Assembly: GCA_937944245.1 (NCBI GenBank)
Contig: CALDYY010000067.1
Span: forward strand, 1-64,000
DNA length: 64,000 nucleotides
Source of the DNA: an uncultured Saprospiraceae bacterium
Lineage (GTDB): Bacteria; Bacteroidota; Bacteroidia; Chitinophagales; Saprospiraceae
Direction: 5' to 3'
Position numbers and translations under genes: made by a program. The notes beneath the pieces were generated by a model. The model was not told the origin of the DNA and did not search any database. It saw nothing but the letters and a program-made list of their open reading frames with translations. Within the stretch, counting starts at the first letter, position 1, and each line of letters opens with the position of its first letter. Positions 29,173 through 37,345 of the stretch are shown here, piece after piece.

Positions 29173-29727
29173 TTACTCTTTTTCTTCGATTGATTTCAAC
29201 AATCCTAAAATTGTAGCACCGCCATAATTTAAAGCACCTACCAATGTTTGACCAGGTCCTTCTATTGCTGCTACCAAATTGCTTGCAGGTGAGTTTAACA
29301 AACCTAGTAATTCTCCAAGCAAATCTCCTTTTGATTTCATTTTGGTCAAAAAATCCAACTGATCAGCACCGCCAATAACATCTTGGTCGATGTAGGCAGC
29401 CTTTAGTGATGGCTTTTCTGACGTTTTCTTGTGCTCTTTAAGCATAAGTGCTGGTGCCTTTCCATCTTCTGAAAACAGCACCGCTGTGTGTCCTTTCAAG
29501 TAAGGATAAAGGGACTGATAATTATCTGGATTAATTCGATTCAAAGAAACCTTTATCAATTTATTCTTTACGACGCGCATTTCAATTTTATGCTCAAAAC
29601 ATTTGCGGCGAAAGTCATTAGTCTCTTCTGCCGTCATAGCAGAGAAGTCTGTCAAATAAAAGAACTTTGCTTCTCCAAATTTATCTGTCAACTCTTCTAA
29701 AAGAAGGGCTTTATCTGATTTTATCAT
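29173..29727 (-). CDS. rplJ: 50S ribosomal protein L10
   Basis: 184 aa. N-terminal rRNA-binding domain (FFYLTDFSAMTAEETNDFRRKC, MRVVKNKLIKVSL) and a C-terminal helix that binds L7/L12 dimers. It is 39 bp downstream of rplA, within the ribosomal-RNA polymerase operon. In many bacteria L10 represses its own mRNA; no clear leader structure is visible in the short gap here. Confidence 0.97.
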   Translation of the reverse strand: MIKSDKALLLEELTDKFGEAKFFYLTDFSAMTAEETNDFRRKCFEHKIEMRVVKNKLIKVSLNRINPDNYQSLYPYLKGHTAVLFSEDGKAPALMLKEHKKTSEKPSLKAAYIDQDVIGGADQLDFLTKMKSKGDLLGELLGLLNSPASNLVAAIEGPGQTLVGALNYGGATILGLLKSIEEKE

Positions 29728-29766
29728 TGTATTTTAAATTTAAACAATCAATAAGATTATTAAAGA

Positions 29767-30459
29767 TTATCGAATTGTTCTTACATCTACTTTAAGACCT
29801 GGACTCATCGTTGATGCTATAGTAACGGATTTCATGTAAGTCCCTTTTGCTGACGATGGCTTCATCTTCATGAGTGTAGATAATAATTCTTGCGCATTCT
29901 GAGACAATTTTTCAGGTTCAAAAGATACCCTGCCAATAGAGGAATGAACAATACCATACTTATCAACTCTAAAGGATATTTTACCCCCTTTAACATCCGA
30001 TACTGCATCACCAACATTCATCGTTACGGTACCTGTTTTAGGGTTAGGCATTAATCCACGAGGACCTAATATTCTACCAATTCTACCCACTTTAGCCATT
30101 ACTTGTGGCATAGCCACTGCAACATCAAAATCTGTCCAACCGTCTTGAATCTTTTGAATCAAATCATCTAGCCCAACATAATCTGCACCTGCTGCTTTTG
30201 CTTCTTCCTCTTTGTCAGGTGTACAAAACACAAGTACACTCTTCGTTTTACCTGTACCATTAGGTAATGTTACAGTACCACGAATTGCTTGGTCTGCCTT
30301 ACGAGGGTCAACACCAAGTCGGATATGCACATCTACTGAAGCGTCGAATTTGGTAAGATTAATTTCTTTCATTAGAGTCATCGCTTCGTCAATAGTGTAG
30401 AGTTTACTCTTGTCTATTTTAGCATTGATAGCGGCTCTTTTCTTAGAAACTTTAGCCAT
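29767..30459 (-). CDS. rplA: 50S ribosomal protein L1
   Basis: 230 aa, complete. Diagnostic segments are [40 protein letters not shown] and the C-terminal [23 protein letters not shown]1 forms the flexible stalk that moves E-site tRNA and, in many bacteria, autoregulates the L11-L1 operon. It follows rplK after 84 bp. Confidence 0.98.
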   Translation of the reverse strand: MAKVSKKRAAINAKIDKSKLYTIDEAMTLMKEINLTKFDASVDVHIRLGVDPRKADQAIRGTVTLPNGTGKTKSVLVFCTPDKEEEAKAAGADYVGLDDLIQKIQDGWTDFDVAVAMPQVMAKVGRIGRILGPRGLMPNPKTGTVTMNVGDAVSDVKGGKISFRVDKYGIVHSSIGRVSFEPEKLSQNAQELLSTLMKMKPSSAKGTYMKSVTIASTMSPGLKVDVRTIR

Positions 30460-30483
30460 TATTTAAGATTTTAAGGTGCTATC

Positions 30484-30500
30484 GTTCTACTTCGTAGAAC
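30484..30500 (-). other. Hairpin in the rplK-rplA gap
   Basis: GTTCTAC-TTC-GTAGAAC, perfect 7-bp arms with a UUCG-like tight loop. Confidence 0.55.
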
Positions 30501-30543
30501 TCCCTTGTTACCAACAATATAGATATAAATACCAGTTAATTTC

Positions 30544-31005
30544 TTAATTATCACTTTTTGCTTCGCCTTCCCAAGGCGCATTACCTGTTACAGTAATCCC
30601 CATACTTCTTGCAGTACCTGCAACCATTTTCATAGCGGATTCAACTGTAAAAGCATTTAAGTCAGACATTTTATTTTCTGCAATTTCTTTTACTTGATCC
30701 CAAGTTACTGTACCAATTTTATCGCGGTTGGGTACAGCGGAACCCTTTTTTGCCTTCGTAGCAGCTATTAATTGCATTGCAGCAGGCTGTGTTTTGATGA
30801 CAAATTCAAATGATTTATCTGTAAACACAGTAACAACCACCGGAAGTATTTGACCCATTTTGTCTTGTGTTTGCGCATTAAAACGCTTACAAAACTCCAT
30901 GATGTTTACTCCTTTGGAACCTAACGCTGGTCCAATTGGTGGTGCAGGATTGGCTTGCCCTCCCTTAGCTTGTAATTTGATATAAGTAGATATTTCCTTA
31001 GCCAT
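30544..31005 (-). CDS. rplK: 50S ribosomal protein L11
   Basis: 153 aa, starting [23 protein letters not shown]. An in-frame ATG 12 bp upstream adds MLSI, which the family lacks, so ATG 31005 is chosen. The GTPase-centre rRNA-binding C-terminal domain shows [13 protein letters not shown] and [10 protein letters not shown]. It is slightly longer than E. coli L11 because of the acidic C-terminal tail EGEAKSDN. Confidence 0.97.
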   Translation of the reverse strand: MAKEISTYIKLQAKGGQANPAPPIGPALGSKGVNIMEFCKRFNAQTQDKMGQILPVVVTVFTDKSFEFVIKTQPAAMQLIAATKAKKGSAVPNRDKIGTVTWDQVKEIAENKMSDLNAFTVESAMKMVAGTARSMGITVTGNAPWEGEAKSDN

Positions 31006-31028
31006 AATGCTTAACACTTAATAATACT

Positions 31029-31086
31029 TCAAAAGCTAATTCTTATTCTAGTTACTCAATTATTGAACATTAAGAATAACTTTTGA
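31029..31086 (-). other. Hairpin in the nusG-rplK gap
   Basis: TCAAAAG/CTTTTGA outer stem and ATTCTTA/TAAGAAT inner stem separated by a small internal loop; the 94-bp spacer is mostly this structure. Confidence 0.5.
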
Positions 31087-31111
31087 GCAAACTTGTATAA
31101 TAATTTATTTA

Positions 31112-31660
31112 TTATTGTTGCTTTTCTACTTGTAGAAAATTGAGTTCTACTTCTGTACCCCTTCCAAATATTTTCACAATTACTTTTATCTTTTTTCGCT
31201 CTTCATTAATTTCCTGAACTTCTCCTATAAACTCTTTGAAAGCACCATCCACTATCTTTACCGTTTCCCCAATGATGAATGGTTCGCTAAGTGATTCACC
31301 TGCTGATTGAGACTCGTCCACTCTACCTAGCATTCTATTTGCCTCTGCATCTCTCATAGGAATAGGAGCATTGCCACCTAAGAAATTAATTACATTTTGC
31401 ATTCCAGCGATTGCTTGAACTACTTCACCATTAAATTTTTCAGGATTTGCCTCTACCAAAATATATCCTGGCAAGATATTTTTTTCATACACCATTTTTT
31501 TCCCACCTCGAATTTTATATATCTTCTCAGAGGGAACTAAAACTTGGGTAACAATTTCATTCCACCCATTACGCTGTATCTCTGTGTCAAGGCGTTCTTT
31601 TATTTTTTTCTCTTTCCCGCTTATCACTCTTAACGAATACCACTTATAGCCTTCTGCCAT
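31112..31660 (-). CDS. nusG: Transcription termination/antitermination factor NusG
   Basis: 182 aa. NGN domain with WYSLRVISGKEKKIKERL and the loop KNILPGYILVEA, then a KOW motif (ETVKIVDGAFKEFIGEVQEIN). It binds the polymerase clamp and couples to Rho or the ribosome (S10). It is 27 bp downstream of secE, the conserved order in bacteria. Confidence 0.97.
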   Translation of the reverse strand: MAEGYKWYSLRVISGKEKKIKERLDTEIQRNGWNEIVTQVLVPSEKIYKIRGGKKMVYEKNILPGYILVEANPEKFNGEVVQAIAGMQNVINFLGGNAPIPMRDAEANRMLGRVDESQSAGESLSEPFIIGETVKIVDGAFKEFIGEVQEINEERKKIKVIVKIFGRGTEVELNFLQVEKQQ

Positions 31661-31687
31661 GAGATGAAAATTTCTATTAAAAAAAAT

Positions 31688-31882
31688 CTAGTTAAATAGA
31701 CTATAAATGAATTTCAATGAATTATTAGACACTAAATCCATAACAAAAACCAAAAGCGCGAAAATCAAAGAGGTTACTATAACTAATATTGAATTGCTTT
31801 GAAGGCTTTTGACAGAAGGCCAAGTTACCTTATTTATCAATTCATCGTAACTCTCTTTAATATAAAGTCTTATTTTTTCCAT
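31688..31882 (-). CDS. secE: Preprotein translocase subunit SecE
   Basis: 64-aa single-span SecE: an amphipathic N-terminal helix (IKESYDELINKVTWPSVKSLQ) and one transmembrane segment (SILVIVTSLIFALLVFVMDLV). The frame is open through the upstream tRNA-Trp, giving an apparent 103-aa protein, but those extra residues are the translation of the tRNA, so ATG 31882 is the true start. It stabilises SecY in the SecYEG channel. Confidence 0.95.
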   Translation of the reverse strand: MEKIRLYIKESYDELINKVTWPSVKSLQSNSILVIVTSLIFALLVFVMDLVSNNSLKFIYSLFN

Positions 31883-31898
31883 TTTAACATTTAACTTG

Positions 31899-31971
31899 CA
31901 CGGGCAGTAGGATTTGAACCCACGGCCTACGGTTTTGGAGACCGTCGCTCTACCAGCTGAGCTATGCCCGT
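31899..31971 (-). tRNA. tRNA-Trp (CCA)
   Basis: Cloverleaf complete: acceptor ACGGGCA/TGCCCGT, D-stem GCTC/GAGC, anticodon loop CTCCAAA giving CCA, T-loop TTCAAAT. The 3' CCA is not fully encoded. It lies between tuf and secE, as in many bacteria. Confidence 0.95.
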
Positions 31972-32066
31972 AATTAACTTTATAGATTAGGAGTCTCAAA
32001 AAAACTTGAAACTCCTAATTATATTTATTGCCTATCAATGTTAGCTAACTAAAGCTAATACCTTAA

Positions 32067-33263
32067 TTAGTCTAAAATTTCTGTAACCTGACCTGCACCA
32101 ACTGTACGACCACCTTCACGGATAGCGAAACGTAAACCTTTTTCCATTGCAATGGCACTTAGCAAATTTACCTCTAGTGATACGTTATCACCAGGCATTA
32201 CCATTTCTACGTTCTCAGGTAATTTTACATCACCAGTTACGTCTGTTGTACGGAAATAAAACTGCGGACGGTAACCGTTAAAGAATGGTGTATGGCGACC
32301 TCCCTCATCTTTACCTAGTACATACACTTCACACTTAAACTTTTTGTGTGGTTTTACAGAACCAGGTTTACAAATTACCATACCTCTTCTAATAGCTTCT
32401 TTATCAATACCACGAAGTAGGATACCTGCGTTATCACCAGCTTCTCCTCTATCTAGGAGCTTACGGAACATTTCTACACCTGTTACTGTTGAAACCAATT
32501 TCTTCTCACCTTCTTTCTGCATACCAATGATTTCAACACTATCTCCTACATTGACTACACCTCTTTCAATACGACCTGTTGCCACTGTACCACGACCTGT
32601 GATAGAGAAAACATCTTCAATCGGCATCAAGAAAGGCTGATCAACCAAACGCTCTGGTTCAGGAATGTCCCTATCGCAAGCATCCATCAATTCCATAATA
32701 GAAAGTTTTGCCGCTTCGTCTCCCTCTAAAGCCTTTAATGCAGAGCCTTTTATAATAGAAGCATCATCACCACCAAACTCGTATTGCTCAAGCAATTCTC
32801 GTACTTCCATTTCTACCAATTCCAACATCTCTTCATCATCAACAAGGTCAACTTTATTCATGAATACCACAATCTTAGGAACACCTACCTGACGAGCAAG
32901 AAGGATATGTTCACGAGTTTGAGGCATAGGACCATCTGTTGCAGCTACCACCAATATAGCACCATCCATCTGAGCAGCACCTGTTACCATGTTCTTTACA
33001 TAATCGGCGTGACCTGGACAATCTACGTGTGCATAATGACGTTTTTCCGTTTGGTACTCAACGTGCGCTGTATTGATAGTAATACCACGTTCTCTCTCTT
33101 CAGGAGCACCATCAATTTTATCATAATCTGTTCTTTCCGCCAACCCTTTTTCTGCTAATACATAAGTAATTGCAGCCGTCAAGGTAGTTTTACCGTGGTC
33201 AACGTGACCAATTGTACCGATATTTAAGTGCGGTTTCGATCTATCAAATGTACCCTTTGCCAT
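32067..33263 (-). CDS. tuf: Elongation factor Tu
   Basis: 398 aa, complete. G1 GHVDHGKTT, switch [11 protein letters not shown] and G4 NKVDLVDD are intact, as is the aminoacyl-tRNA-binding C-terminal region ([19 protein letters not shown]). It delivers aminoacyl-tRNA to the ribosome. It is embedded between the Thr-Tyr-Gly-Thr tRNA cluster and tRNA-Trp-secE, so it is probably co-transcribed with the tRNAs from the promoter at 33870-33899. Confidence 0.99.
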   Translation of the reverse strand: MAKGTFDRSKPHLNIGTIGHVDHGKTTLTAAITYVLAEKGLAERTDYDKIDGAPEERERGITINTAHVEYQTEKRHYAHVDCPGHADYVKNMVTGAAQMDGAILVVAATDGPMPQTREHILLARQVGVPKIVVFMNKVDLVDDEEMLELVEMEVRELLEQYEFGGDDASIIKGSALKALEGDEAAKLSIMELMDACDRDIPEPERLVDQPFLMPIEDVFSITGRGTVATGRIERGVVNVGDSVEIIGMQKEGEKKLVSTVTGVEMFRKLLDRGEAGDNAGILLRGIDKEAIRRGMVICKPGSVKPHKKFKCEVYVLGKDEGGRHTPFFNGYRPQFYFRTTDVTGDVKLPENVEMVMPGDNVSLEVNLLSAIAMEKGLRFAIREGGRTVGAGQVTEILD

Positions 33264-33341
33264 CAGTTAAAGATTTTTATATCTGGTCAAGAATTTAGTG
33301 ATATAATGATGTTAATAAACGAAATTAGTGCACACGTACTG

Positions 33342-33413
<72 letters not shown>

Positions 33414-33494
33414 ACTGTTCATTGCTATGCACATCCTCTTGCTCAATACTTCTTCTAAAAATTGTCAGTCAACAACAAACAACTACCAACTTTG

Positions 33495-33567
33495 AGCGGG
33501 AGACGAGACTCGAACCCGCGACCCTCAGCTTGGAAGGCTGATGCTCTACCAACTGAGCTACTCCCGC
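33495..33567 (-). tRNA. tRNA-Gly (TCC)
   Basis: Acceptor GCGGGAG/CTCCCGC, anticodon loop CTTCCAA (TCC), T-loop TTCGAGT. Confidence 0.95.
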
Positions 33568-33625
33568 TTCTTTATACTTTAAAAGAAGAATTTATCTTCT
33601 TGTTGGTATTTACATTCTCAAAACG

Positions 33626-33708
33626 TGGGGGTGATAGGAATCGAACCTATTCAGTCAGAGACACCAGATTTACAGTCTGGCCCGGCTCTCCAGCTCCGGC
33701 GCACCCCC
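33626..33708 (-). tRNA. tRNA-Tyr (GTA)
   Basis: Acceptor GGGGGTG/CACCCCC, anticodon loop CTGTAAA (GTA), long variable arm of a class II tRNA, T-loop TTCGATT. Confidence 0.95.
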
Positions 33709-33743
33709 TTCAGGAAAGACATTTCTTTCCTTTTGTTTTTTTG

Positions 33744-33817
33744 AGCCAGTAGAGGGATTCGAACCCCCGACCCGCTGATTACAAATCAGCTGCTCTGGCC
33801 AACTGAGCTATACTGGC
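33744..33817 (-). tRNA. tRNA-Thr (TGT)
   Basis: Acceptor GCCAGTA/TACTGGC, anticodon loop TTTGTAA (TGT), T-loop TTCGAAT. It is the first gene of the tRNA-tuf transcript. Confidence 0.95.
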
Positions 33818-33869
33818 TTTTTGTTACTTACATTTTACAGAACTCCCATAGCCTTTCAAAAAGCGAATG

Positions 33870-33899
33870 CAAAGATAGTTTTTTATCCGAAATAGCAAA
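33870..33899 (-). promoter_or_regulatory. Promoter of the tRNA-tuf operon
   Basis: On the minus strand TTTG, 18 bp, TATCTTTG: an almost perfect Bacteroidota housekeeping promoter (TTTG-N19-TAnnTTTG). It ends 53 bp before the first tRNA-Thr. This is the clearest promoter for the whole tRNA-tuf-secE-nusG-rpl-rpo block. Confidence 0.7.
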
Positions 33900-34005
33900 T
33901 ACATTTTTTTCTTTTTTTTAAAAAGAAGTGTAAATATCTTTTCTTTAGAGAAAAATTTTAAGTAAGTGAGTATTTTAAAAAGTAAAAAGGAGAAAAAAAT
34001 AGATA

Positions 34006-34050
34006 AAGCAGACAAAAGCATTACATTTTTCTTTGCTTTTGTCTGCTTTC
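34006..34050 (-). terminator. Terminator after hpf
   Basis: Perfect 16-bp arms AAAGCAGACAAAAGCA/TGCTTTTGTCTGCTTT; on the minus strand the stem is followed by a T-rich run. Confidence 0.85.
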
Positions 34051-34062
34051 CTTTTGCCTTAA

Positions 34063-34365
34063 TTACCCTCTACCAGTTAACCTGCTTTTGTAGCGTTTGA
34101 GTTGGCGTTTTAAACTTTCAATGGCTGTATTTGTAGATGTTTCAAAGGACTTGCTTTCTGCCCGAGCGATTAATACCTCTCCAGGTATCTGCAAATGAAT
34201 TTCTGCAATTTTTTCTTTCACTTGTCCAGAGTTTTCTAATTTTAACACTACATCAGCCATTTGAATACGGTCAAAAAAACGGTTTAGTTTTCCCGTTTTT
34301 TCCTCGATAAAAGCAATCAACTTTTGATCTGCTTTAAAGGCGATTGATCTTGTTTGTACTCTCAT
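34063..34365 (-). CDS. hpf: Ribosome hibernation-promoting factor (short form, HPF/RaiA)
   Basis: 100 aa, only the N-terminal ribosome-binding domain: beta-strand MRVQTRSIAF, helix KLIAFIEEKTGKLNRFFD, then VVLKLENSG and the basic C-terminal helix SLKRQLKRYKSRL. Such proteins occupy the 30S decoding centre and silence ribosomes under starvation. The long-form C-terminal dimerisation domain is absent, so a separate partner may be needed for 100S formation. It follows xerC by 55 bp on the same strand. Confidence 0.92.
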   Translation of the reverse strand: MRVQTRSIAFKADQKLIAFIEEKTGKLNRFFDRIQMADVVLKLENSGQVKEKIAEIHLQIPGEVLIARAESKSFETSTNTAIESLKRQLKRYKSRLTGRG

Positions 34366-34420
34366 AACGCTAAAAATTTTGATGAATAAATAAATTCGCC
34401 ATAACCTCCTCTTTTGGAAG

Positions 34421-35317
34421 CTATTCGTTTTGCGCTTTTGGATGCGCTTGTTGATAAACTTTTAATAGTTTTTCAATGGAGTTATGGGTGTATATTTGAG
34501 TTGCTGCTAGGCTACTATGCCCTAGTAGCTCTTTAATATCATTCAATGGTGCCCCAGCATCCAATAGATGAGTGGCAAATGAATGCCTAAGCGTGTGCGG
34601 ACTGCGCTGTTCTATTGTGGTTACTTGAGAGAGATATTGATTAACAACTCGATAGACTAGCTCTTCGTAAATAGGTTCTCCTTTGTTAGTAAGAAATAAT
34701 TGACAATGATTTGTATTGGGAAATGTTTTTTCTCTAATGACAATGAATACCTCTATCATAGCTTGTAGAGAAGGTACACAAGGTATTAGACGCTGCTTGT
34801 TCCCTTTTCCATGAATAATAATAACTTTTCTGGCAAAATCTAAATCATTGATAGTCAAATGCGTTAGTTCTGCCCTCCTGATACCTGTTCCGTAAAGCAG
34901 TTCCAGTATGAGTTGGTCTCTTTGTTCTTTGTAATCCTGTGAAAAATCTGTTTTTTCAAATAGTTGCTGTATTTGTTGCTCCTGCACTACTTGTGGTAAA
35001 CGTTTACCCACTTTAAGGTTAAGGACTTTTGAAGTAGGGTCAGTAGAAATCAATTCTTGGCTTAATAAAAATTTGTAAAACGATCTAAGCGTGGCTAGTT
35101 TTCGCTGAATTGTTTTTGGTGTTTTTTTTTCATCATTCAACAACAATATCCATGCGCGAATCTGCTTATGATTAGCATCTATTAATGTATCCACCTTAAG
35201 CCAGTCTTTTAGAAATTGAGCGAACTGCTCCAAGTCTTTTTGATAGGCAGTAATGGTGTGCTTGGAGGCACGTTTTTGATATTGCAGATACTCTATAAAG
35301 GTAGCGATTTGGTGCAT
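34421..35317 (-). CDS. xerC: Tyrosine recombinase XerC-like
   Basis: 298 aa. SAM-like N-terminal domain (FIEYLQYQKRASKHTITAYQKDLEQF) and a catalytic domain with all active residues: Arg in YGTGIRRAEL, Lys in HGKGNKQR, His-x-x-Arg in SPHTLRHSFATHL, the second His in LLGHSSLAAT and the nucleophile Tyr in TQIYTH. The length and housekeeping neighbourhood indicate chromosome dimer resolution rather than an integrase; no attachment repeats or mobile genes flank it. Confidence 0.93.
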   Translation of the reverse strand: MHQIATFIEYLQYQKRASKHTITAYQKDLEQFAQFLKDWLKVDTLIDANHKQIRAWILLLNDEKKTPKTIQRKLATLRSFYKFLLSQELISTDPTSKVLNLKVGKRLPQVVQEQQIQQLFEKTDFSQDYKEQRDQLILELLYGTGIRRAELTHLTINDLDFARKVIIIHGKGNKQRLIPCVPSLQAMIEVFIVIREKTFPNTNHCQLFLTNKGEPIYEELVYRVVNQYLSQVTTIEQRSPHTLRHSFATHLLDAGAPLNDIKELLGHSSLAATQIYTHNSIEKLLKVYQQAHPKAQNE

Positions 35318-35400
35318 TTAGTTGACTTTGTTAACTAAAGGTTAAGTTAAAAGATTTCTTCTAGAAATGCAAATTTTTCTGCTAAAACTATTTGATTTGA

Positions 35401-35925
35401 CTAGCGCATTAACCGAAAAGAATTTATAAAACGTTCATTTTCAGGGTTAAGGTGCTTTTCTCTGGTACTCACTATTTGAATTGCATAATAACGATTTTCG
35501 ACTACAAATGCTTTGGTCTTGATAACTGCCTGCCGATTACGATAGTCTATGCGCCAATATTTACCTGAAAAACCTTGCACTAATTCATCTGATTGATACA
35601 TCAATTCTCCATTGACACTAAAAGTAGCTTCCCGAATGGTTGCTTTAAAAAAATCTTCCAATAATGCCGTAGAATCGGAATGCACACTACCCAGAGGATA
35701 ATCGCAGTAGCTAAGCATAAATACTTGATTAGCAGATTGCGCTTCCGCTTGATAAAATAAAGTATGATAAATCAATTCACCAATTTCTGTTTCAATCGTA
35801 TCTGCTTTGTGTGTGAGTGGAGCAGGTGCAGCTATTTTGAATTTGCCAGCGGGGTCAATATGTTCTATCCATTCATTCGCATCAATAAAAAATATAAGTA
35901 CACAAAAAATGAATGCAAACTTCAT
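35401..35925 (-). CDS. Secreted protein, PsbP/DUF1795-like (uncertain)
   Basis: About 174 aa starting MKFAFIFCVLIFFIDA, a short signal peptide; the frame is open 17 codons further upstream but without a signal-like sequence. The mature part is one alpha-beta domain: GKFKIAAPAPLTHKADTIETEIGELIYHT, then FMLSYCDYP and a C-terminal YYAIQIVSTREKHLNPENERFINSF. This pattern resembles PsbP/MOG1-like small periplasmic domains. The function is unknown. It is downstream of the 'asparagine synthetase B'-like gene after a hairpin. Confidence 0.6.
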   Translation of the reverse strand: MKFAFIFCVLIFFIDANEWIEHIDPAGKFKIAAPAPLTHKADTIETEIGELIYHTLFYQAEAQSANQVFMLSYCDYPLGSVHSDSTALLEDFFKATIREATFSVNGELMYQSDELVQGFSGKYWRIDYRNRQAVIKTKAFVVENRYYAIQIVSTREKHLNPENERFINSFRLMR

Positions 35926-35981
35926 AGGCTTTAATTTTAAAAATAAAGTGGGATGTACTAAATGATTGGGTTGCATGGAGG

Positions 35982-36030
35982 TAGTAAATAATCGAGAGAA
36001 AGTTGAGTTACTGCGCTCGATTATTTGCTA
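35982..36030 (-). terminator. Hairpin after the 'asparagine synthetase B'-like gene
   Basis: TAGTAAATAATCGAG/CTCGATTATTTGCTA, 14 of 15 paired, 19-nt loop, directly after the stop at 36046. Confidence 0.55.
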
Positions 36031-36045
36031 CTAACTCTACAAATA

Positions 36046-37320
36046 CTATGTTTTCCGCTTTTTCTTTTTAGCTGCCGGAAAAAGTATATTATTTAGGATA
36101 AGGCGATAACCGGGTGAATTAGGGTGTAAATTTAGGTCTGTTTCAGGGTCTTCTACATAGTGGCGGTAGTCCTCTGGGTCGTGTCCACCATAAAAAGTCC
36201 AAAAGCCTTCACCTAAGGTGCTGTGAATGTACCGAGTTTCGTCAGCAGGTTTATTTTCGCCTAGAATTAAGACATTAGGTTTGATATATTCATTTTTAAA
36301 AGCGGTTGTTTGCCCCATAAATCCTTTGACCGTACGGGTATGGTTTTGCGTTAGCATACATGGAATAGGGTCGTATTTGGCAGAAAAATCAAATAGTGTA
36401 AAATAATCTTGCTCAGGATTAACAGTTCTTCTCAAACTGTTATCAATAGTAGAGTGCTCATACTCCAAGGGGTTTCTGATGAGTTCAAAATTCCTGAAAG
36501 CTAATGTTTTGGAAAAGTCAAGTTTACTTTGTGCATTGGGGTCTGCTGGGTCACCATCGTACATATCGGCGCAAATATCCACACCATCCGCTGCTAAGGC
36601 AATGTCATAAGTATCTGTGGCTGAACACATCGCAAAAATGAATCCGCCACCAATGATGTATTCTTTTATTTTTTTAACGACTGCCAGCTTCATTTGTGAG
36701 ACCTTATTGAAGCCATTAGCTTTTGCCATTTCTTCCATTTTACGCACATTTTCTCTGTACCAAGGTTGGCTGTTGAAACTGCGATAAAATCTGCCATATT
36801 GCCCTGTAAAATCTTCGTGATGCAAGTGCAGCCAATCGTATTTTACCAACTCATCGTTCAACACTTCTGTATCGTAGATGGTCTCATAGGGAATTTCTGC
36901 GTAAGTCAGCACCAGCGTTACAGCATCATCCCAAGGCTGCAAACGCTGTCCCATTTGGTTGAATTGAGGGGTATAAACCGCAATTTTTGGGGGTACTTCC
37001 AGTTTGACAACTTCCATATTGATTTCAGGGTTGGAAATTTCGTCTTTTATTCGCTCAAATTGAGCATCCGCAATAACTTCGTAGCTTACGTTACGGGTTA
37101 AGCATTCGCGCTCAAACACTCTAGTATGAGCAAATGCAAAGCTACCACCTCTATAATTTAATAACCAATAGGCTTCTACTTGCTGCTGCAACACCCAATA
37201 AGTGATGCCATAGGCTTTGAGGTGATTTTTTTGTCCCTCGTCCATAGGTACGAGGATGTACGTCGCTTTTGCAGCTAGGCTAATTGCCATTAATGCTATT
37301 ATGATTGCTAGGATTCTCAT
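36046..37320 (-). CDS. Secreted Bacteroidota protein commonly named 'asparagine synthetase B'
   Basis: 424 aa with signal peptide MRILAIIIALMAISLAAKA. It matches a conserved Bacteroidota family that databases call asparagine synthetase B. It does not begin with the Met-Cys glutaminase nucleophile of AsnB and has no SGGxDS ATP-pyrophosphatase motif; it is also exported. What can be seen is a flavodoxin or class I amidotransferase-like domain (KIAVYTPQF, WLHLHHEDF, then a nucleophile-elbow-like GGGFIFAMCSAT with Cys232) and a C-terminal STLGEGFWTFYGGHDPEDY. The true function is unknown. It is followed by a hairpin and is 26 bp downstream of the ctpA-like gene. Confidence 0.7.
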   Translation of the reverse strand: MRILAIIIALMAISLAAKATYILVPMDEGQKNHLKAYGITYWVLQQQVEAYWLLNYRGGSFAFAHTRVFERECLTRNVSYEVIADAQFERIKDEISNPEINMEVVKLEVPPKIAVYTPQFNQMGQRLQPWDDAVTLVLTYAEIPYETIYDTEVLNDELVKYDWLHLHHEDFTGQYGRFYRSFNSQPWYRENVRKMEEMAKANGFNKVSQMKLAVVKKIKEYIIGGGFIFAMCSATDTYDIALAADGVDICADMYDGDPADPNAQSKLDFSKTLAFRNFELIRNPLEYEHSTIDNSLRRTVNPEQDYFTLFDFSAKYDPIPCMLTQNHTRTVKGFMGQTTAFKNEYIKPNVLILGENKPADETRYIHSTLGEGFWTFYGGHDPEDYRHYVEDPETDLNLHPNSPGYRLILNNILFPAAKKKKRKT

Positions 37321-37345
37321 CTCTTTTTACTTTTGTTAAGTGCTG

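Noticed and set aside
34421-35317. XerC-like recombinase as integrase of a mobile element
   Set aside because: It has the length and housekeeping neighbours of chromosomal XerC, with no attachment repeats, relaxase or phage genes nearby.
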